DNA of 64,000 nucleotides from Roseiarcus sp963820095 (GTDB lineage Bacteria > Pseudomonadota > Alphaproteobacteria > Rhizobiales > Beijerinckiaceae). Below are positions 58,390 through 64,000 of the stretch, piece by piece. The DNA lies in contig CAWFZA010000022.1 of the NCBI GenBank assembly GCA_963820095.1, positions 62,001 through 126,000 on the forward strand, written 5' to 3'. The translations under genes and the position numbers were made by a program. A model generated the notes under the pieces. It ran no database searches and was not told where the DNA came from. It saw only the letters and a list, made by a program, of their open reading frames with translations. The number at the start of each line of letters is the position of its first letter. The stretch's first letter is position 1.

Positions 58390-58768
58390 GACTTATGTGC
58401 TCGACGCGTCCGCCGTTCTTTGCCTGCTCCAGGAGGAAAAAGGGGCCGAGCGTGTCGCCGAGGCATTGCCGGCGGCGATGATCGGCGCCGTCAACTATTC
58501 TGAGGTTGTCGGTAAACTCGTCGAGGCGGGAATCGATGAGGCGACCGTCGACGGCCTGATTGACAAGCTGCAACTGAAGGTGATTCCGTTTGACCGAAAC
58601 CAGGCTCGGTTCGCCGGCTCTCTTCGCGCAACCACCCGGAAGCTCGGTCTTTCGCTCGGCGATCGCGCCTGCCTGGCGCTCGCGGCGGCAGAGGGCGCGA
58701 CTGCGCTCACCTGCGAGCAAATCTGGACGAAATTCGAGGCGCCTTGCAAGGTCGAGGCATTGCGATGA
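58382..58768 (+). CDS. VapC-type PIN-domain toxin ribonuclease
   Basis: 128 residues from a GTG at 58382. The PIN acidic residues are visible: Asp in YVLDASAVL, Glu in NYSEVVGKL, Asp in LGDRACLALAA. The last cluster Asp/Glu is less clear in TALTCEQIWTKF. Length is typical. The translationally coupled AbrB-type antitoxin precedes it. It cleaves RNA, often initiator tRNA, when released. Confidence 0.87.
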   Translation: MSETYVLDASAVLCLLQEEKGAERVAEALPAAMIGAVNYSEVVGKLVEAGIDEATVDGLIDKLQLKVIPFDRNQARFAGSLRATTRKLGLSLGDRACLALAAAEGATALTCEQIWTKFEAPCKVEALR

Positions 58769-58792
58769 GCGCCGCGTCCTAGCACCCACTTC

Positions 58793-59836
58793 TCATCCCC
58801 CAAACACGTCGTTGGTCTGCGCGGTGACGTGCACGAAAGTGGTGCGCTTCGACACCTCCTTGAGGTGGGCCGCGCCGATGTAGGTCATCATCGAGCGGAC
58901 GCCGCCCATGATCTCGCCCATCGTCCCCTCGACCGGCCCGCGATAAGGCGTTTCCACCGTCTTGCCCTCGGCGGCGCGATAGCGCGCAACGCCGCCGGAG
59001 TGCCTCTTCATCGCCGTCTCCGACGACATGCCGTAGAAGGTCATGCCCACGGCCACTTTTTCCCCGCCGCGCTCCTCGTAATGGATTTCGCCGTCGCATT
59101 CGTCGTGGCCGGCCAGCATGCCGCCGAGCATGACGAAGTCGGCGCCTGCGCCATAGGCCTTGGCGACATCGCCGGGGACGGTGCAGCCGCCGTCGGCGCA
59201 GACCTGGCCTTTCAGCCCATGCGCCGCGTCGGCGCATTCGATGATCGCCGAAAGCTGCGGGTAGCCGACGCCGGTCACGCGCCGCGTGGTGCAGACCGAG
59301 CCGGGACCGATGCCGATCTTGACGATGTCCGCGCCGGCGAGGATCAGCGCTTCGGTCATGTCGCCGGTGACGACGTTGCCGGCCATGATCACGGCGTGCG
59401 GATAGTCGTCGCGCACCCGCTTGACCGTTTCGAGAAATTTCTCCGCATAGCCATTGGCGACGTCGAGGCAGATGAACCGGATCGGCGCCGCCTTCGCCAC
59501 CGCGGCGAGCTTCTTGACGTCGGCTGCGGTCGTGCCGAGCGAATAGAAGGCGTGAGCGCCGCTCGGCCCGGCGAAAAATTCGACCAGCTTTGCTTCGGGG
59601 TAGTGCTTGTGCAAGGCCGTGAGCGCGCCGTGTTGGCCGAGCGCTCGCGCCATCGCCATGGTCCCGGTCACGTCCATATTGGCGGCGATGAGCGGAAAGC
59701 CCTGCCAATCCGAGCCGGTATGGAGGAAGCGGAAGGTGCGATTGACGTCGACCGCGCTGCGCGTATTGAGCGTCGAACGCTTGGGGCGAATGAGAACGTC
59801 CTTGAAATCGAGCTTGACGTCGGTTTCGATGCGCAT
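58793..59836 (-). CDS. guaC: GMP reductase
   Basis: 347 residues from the ATG at 59836 (MRIETDVKLDFKDVLIRPKR). It is an IMPDH/GMPR barrel without CBS domains: AANMDVTGTMAMARALGQHG, VMAGNVVTGDMTEALILAGA, GIGPGSVCTTRRVTGVGYPQ with the active-site Cys, then VCADGGCTVPGDVAKAYGAG and FYGMSSETAMKRH, the GMPR-type flap. It converts GMP to IMP with NADPH. guaB, the opposite-direction enzyme in the pathway, lies 4 kb away on the other strand. Confidence 0.93.
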   Translation of the reverse strand: MRIETDVKLDFKDVLIRPKRSTLNTRSAVDVNRTFRFLHTGSDWQGFPLIAANMDVTGTMAMARALGQHGALTALHKHYPEAKLVEFFAGPSGAHAFYSLGTTAADVKKLAAVAKAAPIRFICLDVANGYAEKFLETVKRVRDDYPHAVIMAGNVVTGDMTEALILAGADIVKIGIGPGSVCTTRRVTGVGYPQLSAIIECADAAHGLKGQVCADGGCTVPGDVAKAYGAGADFVMLGGMLAGHDECDGEIHYEERGGEKVAVGMTFYGMSSETAMKRHSGGVARYRAAEGKTVETPYRGPVEGTMGEIMGGVRSMMTYIGAAHLKEVSKRTTFVHVTAQTNDVFGG

Positions 59837-59945
59837 GAGGGATCCAGCGGATGGCGGCAAGGCGGTTTTGATCAGGAATTTAGTTATCGCCGAGGCAAAC
59901 CTCAACGCGTAGCGCTTTCGGCGTGAGCGCGACCGGAGATCGACC

Positions 59946-60578
59946 ATGACGGACGAACTGATTCTGTACACCAATCCGATGTCGCGCGGCCGCACCGCGC
60001 GGTGGATGCTCGAGGAAATCGGCCAGCCCTATAGGGCGGAGATCGTCGAATACGCGCGGATCAAGGCGCCCGAATATCTGGCGATCAATCCGATGGGCAA
60101 AGTTCCCGCGCTCCGGCATGGCGAGACGCTGGTCACCGAGTGTGCAGCCATTTGCGCCTATTTGGCCGACGCCTTTCCCGAAGCCGGCTTGGCGCCGGCG
60201 CATGGCTCGCGCCTGCGAGGCCCGTACTACCGCTGGCTGTTCTTCGCCGCGGGCCCGGTGGAAGCGGCCATCACCGACAAGGCGCTGGGCGTCACCATTC
60301 GTCCAGAGCACGTGAGGATGGTCGGCTATGGCACGCGCGAGCACGCGCTCGCGGCGCTCGAGGATCAGCTTGCGCTCTCCGAATATATCGCGGGCGACCG
60401 TTTCACCGCCGCCGATGTCTATGTCGGATCGCACATCGGGTTCGGCATGATGTTCGGCACGATCGACAAGCGGCCCGCATTTGAGCGTTATTGGGGGCTT
60501 GTGAGCGCGCGTCCAGCGGCTCGGAGCGCGCGCGAGATCGATGACAAGCTTGTCGCCGAGCAGCGAAAAGCAGGTTGA
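59946..60578 (+). CDS. Glutathione S-transferase family protein
   Basis: 210 residues. Thioredoxin-fold N-domain MTDELILYTNPMSRGRTARW with Ser13-like catalytic position in NPMSRGR; NPMGKVPALRHGETLVTECA holds the cis-Pro and the glutathione-binding segment (VTECA). The helical C-domain has SEYIAGDRFTAADVYVGSHI, the conserved N-capping box. Cytosolic conjugation or isomerisation with glutathione; the substrate is unknown. It lies 30 bp before the SDR gene and may form a small operon with it. Confidence 0.88.
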   Translation: MTDELILYTNPMSRGRTARWMLEEIGQPYRAEIVEYARIKAPEYLAINPMGKVPALRHGETLVTECAAICAYLADAFPEAGLAPAHGSRLRGPYYRWLFFAAGPVEAAITDKALGVTIRPEHVRMVGYGTREHALAALEDQLALSEYIAGDRFTAADVYVGSHIGFGMMFGTIDKRPAFERYWGLVSARPAARSAREIDDKLVAEQRKAG

Positions 60579-60606
60579 AGGCGCGGCGCGAACGAGGGAC
60601 GAACAC

Positions 60607-61353
60607 ATGCGGCTAGATGGCAAGGCGGCGCTGGTGACAGGCGCCGGGCAGGGGTTCGGTTACGGCGTAGCCGAGGTTTTCGCCCGCGAGGGCGCGCGCG
60701 TGGCGTGCCTCGACCTGAAGAGCGAAGTGGCCGAGGCCGCCGCCAAGCGCATCGGCGCGGGCGCGATCGCGCTCACCGCCGACGTTTCGAAGCGTGAGGA
60801 CGTCGAGCGGGCTGCGAAGCAGGCGATTAAGTCGTTGGGCCGCATCGACATTGTCGTCAACAATGCCGGCACCACGCATCGCAACAAGCCGCTCATGGAG
60901 GTCGAGGAGGCGGAGTTCGATCGCATTTTCGCCGTCAACGTCAAATCGATCCTGCTCGCCGCGCAGGCCTTCGTTCCGCATATGCGCTCGCATGGAGGGG
61001 GCGTCTTCATCAATGTGGGCTCGACCGCGGCTTTGCGTCCGCGCCCGGGCTTGACCGTCTACAACGCCTCGAAAGGCGCGGTGCATGTGATGACGAAGTC
61101 GATGGCGGTCGAACTTGCGCCCGACAAAATCCGTGTCTGCGCGCTCGCGCCCGTGGCCGGCGAGACGCCGCTTCTCGCCATGTTCATGGGCGAGGACACG
61201 CCCGAGAAGCGCGCGGCGTTCAAGGCGACGGTGCCGCTCGGCCGGTTTTCGACGCCGCACGACATCGGTCAGGCGGCGCTCTTTCTGGCGAGCGACGAGG
61301 CGAACTTCCTGACCGGCGTCGTGCTCGAGGTCGACGGGGGCCGGTGCATTTGA
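60607..61353 (+). CDS. Short-chain dehydrogenase/reductase
   Basis: 248 residues from the ATG at 60607. Cofactor loop ALVTGAGQGFGYGVAEVFAR; NNAG motif in IVVNNAGTTHRNKP; catalytic Ser in NVGSTAALRP and the Tyr/Lys pair in TVYNASKGAVHV. The end LTGVVLEVDGGRCI is a classical SDR C-terminus. The acidic residue after the second strand (LDLKS) favours NAD(H). Substrate unknown. Clustered with a GST and the ABM-fold genes. Confidence 0.92.
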   Translation: MRLDGKAALVTGAGQGFGYGVAEVFAREGARVACLDLKSEVAEAAAKRIGAGAIALTADVSKREDVERAAKQAIKSLGRIDIVVNNAGTTHRNKPLMEVEEAEFDRIFAVNVKSILLAAQAFVPHMRSHGGGVFINVGSTAALRPRPGLTVYNASKGAVHVMTKSMAVELAPDKIRVCALAPVAGETPLLAMFMGEDTPEKRAAFKATVPLGRFSTPHDIGQAALFLASDEANFLTGVVLEVDGGRCI

Positions 61354-61406
61354 CGCTCCACGGCTTGCCGGTCATGGTCCTAGCCGGGAACCAGGAGGAT
61401 TGAGAA

Positions 61407-61709
61407 ATGACCAAATGCGCCCTCTATGTCCGTCTCGAAGCCAAGCCCGGCAAGGAGAACGAGGTCGCCGCCTTCCTGTCGAGCGCCGCCGCTCTGGTCA
61501 ACCGGGAGCCGGAGACGACGGCCTGGTTTGCGCTCCGGATGGGTCCGAGCGTCTTCGGCATCTTCGACGCCTTTCCGAGCGAGGCCGGCCGCGACGCCCA
61601 TCTCAATGGCGAGGTCGCCAAGCAATTGATGGCGAAAGCTTCGGACCTGTTCGCCAAGGCGCCGGAAATTCATAAAATCGACGTTCTGGCCGACAAGCTG
61701 CCGGGCTGA
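61407..61709 (+). CDS. ABM-fold (antibiotic biosynthesis monooxygenase-like) protein, copy 1
   Basis: 100 residues: MTKCALYVRLEAKPGKENEV, then AAFLSSAAALVNREPETTAW and FALRMGPSVFGIFDAFPSEA. This is the ferredoxin-like barrel of the ABM superfamily (putative quinol monooxygenases, dimeric, cofactor-free). AGGAGGAT ribosome site 7 bases before the ATG. A paralogue of the gene at 62050, about 350 bp downstream. The family acts on small aromatic or quinol substrates. Confidence 0.85.
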   Translation: MTKCALYVRLEAKPGKENEVAAFLSSAAALVNREPETTAWFALRMGPSVFGIFDAFPSEAGRDAHLNGEVAKQLMAKASDLFAKAPEIHKIDVLADKLPG

Positions 61710-62049
61710 CCGCAAGGAGGGCTGCGCTCCTCAAAAGGTCGGGTGAGGGCGATCGGACGCCGGGATGCCCATGTCCGCCGGAGAACGCGCCGTTCGCCGC
61801 GCGCCTGGGGCGATGCAAGTATAGCCCCGTAATCGTTTGCGGATCATCGAGTCATGAAGAGTGAGGCCGCACTAACGCCACCGTATTGACTTTGACGTGG
61901 CGCCGATGTGGCGAGTTCTTCTTGCGATCGAGCTGTACGAATTGACTGCGCCCGTTACGGTGATCGCGCGAAATCCAGCCACGCGTCATCGTATAGGCAA
62001 ATTTTCTCTCTATCATCATGCGCGCGGGCAAACCATGAGGAGAGCAAAA
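61710..62049. other. Intergenic region between the two ABM paralogues
   Basis: No gene is supported. TGAGGGCGATCGGACG near 61745 resembles the tail of the REP-like elements at 43.8 kb. The rest contains short frames only. Confidence 0.5.
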
Positions 62050-62353
62050 ATGACGCAACATGCGCTTTACGTCCAACTCGAGGCCAAACCCGGCAAGGAG
62101 CAGGACGTCGCGTCCTTCTTGTCCAGCGCGAGGACCATGGTGAACGACGAGCCGGATACGACGGCCTGGTTCGCGATCCGAATGGGGCCGAGAACGTTCG
62201 GCATCTTCGATGCTTTCGCGAACGAGCGCGGCCGCGACGCCCATCTGCAAGGAAAGCTCGCGAAGCAAATCACGTCGAAGGCGCCGGAACTGTTCGCCAA
62301 GCCGCCAGAAATGCAGCGAGTTCGAAGTCCTCGCAGACAAGCTGCCCCACTAG
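62050..62353 (+). CDS. ABM-fold protein, copy 2 (one frame break)
   Basis: Starts MTQHALYVQLEAKPGKEQDV with DEPDTTAWFAIRMGPRTFGI, very like copy 1. One extra base near 62316 breaks the frame; removing it gives an end EFEVLADKLPH with a stop at 62351-62353 and exactly 100 residues, the same length as the intact paralogue. Same likely cofactor-free monooxygenase fold. The duplication probably arose by tandem copying with later divergence. Confidence 0.83.
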
Positions 62354-62454
62354 CGGCGAACCGCGGCGCCACTGCGCGCCGCCAAGATGAGCGCGGCGGC
62401 GGTTTCCGCCGCGCTTTCAATTCCGAGACAATAGAAAGACTGACGGACCTACGT

Positions 62455-63009
62455 TCACTCCGTTGCGAAAAAGGCCTCCACCTGGGCTTCAAAGCCGGGC
62501 GGGTCGAGGATCACTTTGCCTTCGCGCAGGACGCGAGTCTCGATCGCTCCCGCGTGACCCCGCCTGTGGTGGATCATGACGCGGCGGTCGGGATCAAGGA
62601 TCAGGTAGTGGTGGACGCTCGGAAGCGAGAAATAGCCGTCGAGCTTGACCCCGTGATCGTCTGCGGCCGTGCTCGGCGAGAGGACTTCCACCACGACAAC
62701 CGGGTTCGGGATCTCCATCGTATTGAGGTCGGTCGGGGACGGGCAGACGACGAGCGCGTCCGGCTCGAAGGCGTTGCGCGCCGTAATCCGCACCGTCATG
62801 CCGTCGGGAAACATGCGGCAGGGCAGCCCAGCCTCGCGAATTCCGGCCTTCAAGGTCTCTTGCGCCGCGTACTTTACAAGACCATGAAGCGCCCGCTCCG
62901 GCGCCATCATGACCGGCTGGCCATCGCGCAGCTCCCACCGGCCGGGCCGCCCGTCGGCCCAGCTGAGGAACGCGTCGACGTCCATTTCGTTTCGCGCCGG
63001 GCTCGACAT
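62455..63009 (-). CDS. Uma2-family PD-(D/E)xK nuclease-fold protein
   Basis: 184 residues from the ATG at 63009 (AGGA upstream). Typical sequence order: MDVDAFLSWADGRPGRWELR, MMAPERALHGLVKYAA, CRMFPDGMTVRITARNAFEP, then DALVVCPSP and the core VVVVEVLSPSTAADDHGVKL with Asp, Glu and Lys of the nuclease fold. HHYLILDPDRR is near the end. The biological role of the family is unclear; it is common near mobile DNA. Confidence 0.88.
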   Translation of the reverse strand: MSSPARNEMDVDAFLSWADGRPGRWELRDGQPVMMAPERALHGLVKYAAQETLKAGIREAGLPCRMFPDGMTVRITARNAFEPDALVVCPSPTDLNTMEIPNPVVVVEVLSPSTAADDHGVKLDGYFSLPSVHHYLILDPDRRVMIHHRRGHAGAIETRVLREGKVILDPPGFEAQVEAFFATE

Positions 63010-63114
63010 GCTTGATCCTACCACGAGGACGCCGTGCGAGACACCGCCAGATCCGCCGATCGCGTCGGCCGAGGGAGCGCGAGCAGAGGGCGGGAAACGA
63101 TCGCGCCCGGGCGT

Positions 63115-63366
63115 TCAGCCTTTGGGGCGCCCGGCGTCGGCCTCGCCTTCCTCGGCTTGCGCCTCCAAAAGCGCGATTGTCCGACCGAGAAGCCATCTCT
63201 CGACCTGCTCGCAAACGATGTCGTCGAGCTTCAGGTTGTGTCGCCTGCAAATGGAGACGAGATGGTCGCGGAGCCGCGCCGGCATCTTGATGGTCACCTC
63301 AACGAGGTCGTCTTGCATGCGATCCTCTTGCCCGCGGTCCTTTTGCTTCGCCAAAGTCGCCTCCAT
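63115..63366 (-). CDS. Small ribbon-helix-helix-like protein
   Basis: 83 residues. The middle (LVEVTIKMPARLRDHLVSIC) is strand-helix, followed by RRHNLKLDDIVCEQVERWLL, which together resemble a ribbon-helix-helix DNA-binding unit. Charged ends flank it. No toxin partner adjoins. The first residues (MEATLAKQKDRGQEDRMQDD) suggest that the Met at about residue 17 may be the true start. Tentative. Confidence 0.45.
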   Translation of the reverse strand: MEATLAKQKDRGQEDRMQDDLVEVTIKMPARLRDHLVSICRRHNLKLDDIVCEQVERWLLGRTIALLEAQAEEGEADAGRPKG

Positions 63367-63540
63367 CGTCGCAGGCGCGAACAGGGGAACTGTATCGCGC
63401 CGGGATGCGGCTGAACACTGAAAGATACGTCGCTTCCGCCCGCTCGCCCGCTAGGAACTTCGTGCGCCCCGTGTTAGGCAGCCGCGCCATGCAGCGGATG
63501 CGAGTCTTGCGCAATCCGCGCTCCGATCCACATAGGGCGC

Positions 63541-64000
63541 ATGGCGATGGCGGTGATTGAACCCAATTTTATTCCCGAAGGGCTTGCGTTCGACGACGTC
63601 CTGCTGCGTCCGGGATTGAGCGCCGTCATGCCAAGCGCCACGAAGATCGGCACGCAGCTCACCCGCACAATTCGCCTCAATCTGCCGATCATTTCCGCGG
63701 CGATGGACACGGTCACCGAGGCGCGGCTCGCGATCGCCATGGCGGAAGCCGGCGGCATCGGCGTCATCCACCGGAATCTCGCGCCCGCGGAACAGGCCGA
63801 GGAGGTGCGCAAGGTCAAGCGGTTCGAGAGCGGCATGGTGGTCGATCCGATCACCATCTTTCCCGACGCCACGCTCGCCGACGCGCTCGCCCTCATGCGC
63901 CGGGCCTCGATCTCCGGCATTCCGGTGGTCGAGCGCGGCGTCGACGGCAAGCCCGCGAAGCTGATCGGCATTCTCACCAACCGCGACGTGCGCTTCGCGG
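63541..64000 (+). CDS. guaB: IMP dehydrogenase, N-terminal part (runs off the window)
   Basis: Open frame from the ATG at 63541 (an ATG at 63547 is also possible) to the window end, 153 codons. Family opening: EGLAFDDVLLRPGLSAVMPS, LNLPIISAAMDTVTEARLAI and AMAEAGGIGVIHRNLAPAEQ. A CBS domain begins at VDPITIFPDATLADALALMR and GILTNRDVRF follows. The catalytic Cys loop is beyond the window. It oxidises IMP to XMP, the committed step to GMP. Confidence 0.95.
   Translation, partial: MAMAVIEPNFIPEGLAFDDVLLRPGLSAVMPSATKIGTQLTRTIRLNLPIISAAMDTVTEARLAIAMAEAGGIGVIHRNLAPAEQAEEVRKVKRFESGMVVDPITIFPDATLADALALMRRASISGIPVVERGVDGKPAKLIGILTNRDVRFA

Overview
The window is high-GC bacterial chromosome and reads as an alphaproteobacterium of the Hyphomicrobiales (rhizobial order). 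The evidence is the rnc-era pair behind lepB, a CIRCE-controlled groESL operon, a rhizobial-type zinc asparaginase, SulP, SRAP and RraA proteins, and a dcw cell-wall cluster. A PQQ-dependent alcohol dehydrogenase with a lanthanide-type active site next to a diheme cytochrome c points to a methylotroph-related family such as Beijerinckiaceae or Methylocystaceae; that placement is inference. No prophage, insertion sequence or CRISPR array was seen.

Layout. 1-3.8 kb: the start of a ClC chloride channel, a PEPxxWA-CTERM surface protein with its own sigma70 promoter and terminator, a decayed reading frame, an exported orphan, a small hydrolase and a broken GntR regulator beside tRNA-Glu. 4-7.7 kb: qor, lepB, rnc, era. 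7.7-9.1 kb: nearly gene-free, AT-rich, with a repeated 11-bp box. 9.1-11.2 kb: CIRCE, groES, groEL. 11.5-20.8 kb: a beta-strand-repeat adhesin-like protein, MHS and SulP transporters, an AGPS-like flavoenzyme, an RraA-fold protein and the SRAP DNA-damage protein. 21.3-32.8 kb: the dcw cluster from an array of MraZ boxes through mraZ-rsmH-ftsL-ftsI-murE-murF-mraY-murD-ftsW-murG; murC, murB, ddl and ftsQAZ do not follow. 33-36.6 kb: a marR-emrA-emrB efflux operon with twin palindromic operators. 37-43.8 kb: uraH, then a complete pyruvate dehydrogenase operon (aceE-aceF-lpdA) of the homodimeric-E1 type. 43.9-52.5 kb: HicAB, a second emrAB-type pump with a divergent TetR gene, a CBS-BON protein, the asparaginase and an ankyrin protein. 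52.7-58 kb: diheme cytochrome c, PQQ dehydrogenase, SorC-type regulator, rlmN. 58.1-64 kb: VapBC-type toxin-antitoxin, guaC, GST, SDR, two tandem ABM-fold proteins, Uma2 nuclease and the start of guaB.

One property dominates interpretation. About 20 single-base frame breaks occur in 16 genes, many of them essential (murF, ftsW, aceE, lpdA, rlmN). Every one is in the same direction, one extra base, and removing that base restores a family-length protein. I therefore treat these genes as intact genes with insertion errors in the sequence and annotate their whole span. The GntR remnant needs the opposite correction and ends early, so it looks truly decayed. The apparent murD-ftsW fusion is explained by the same kind of error.
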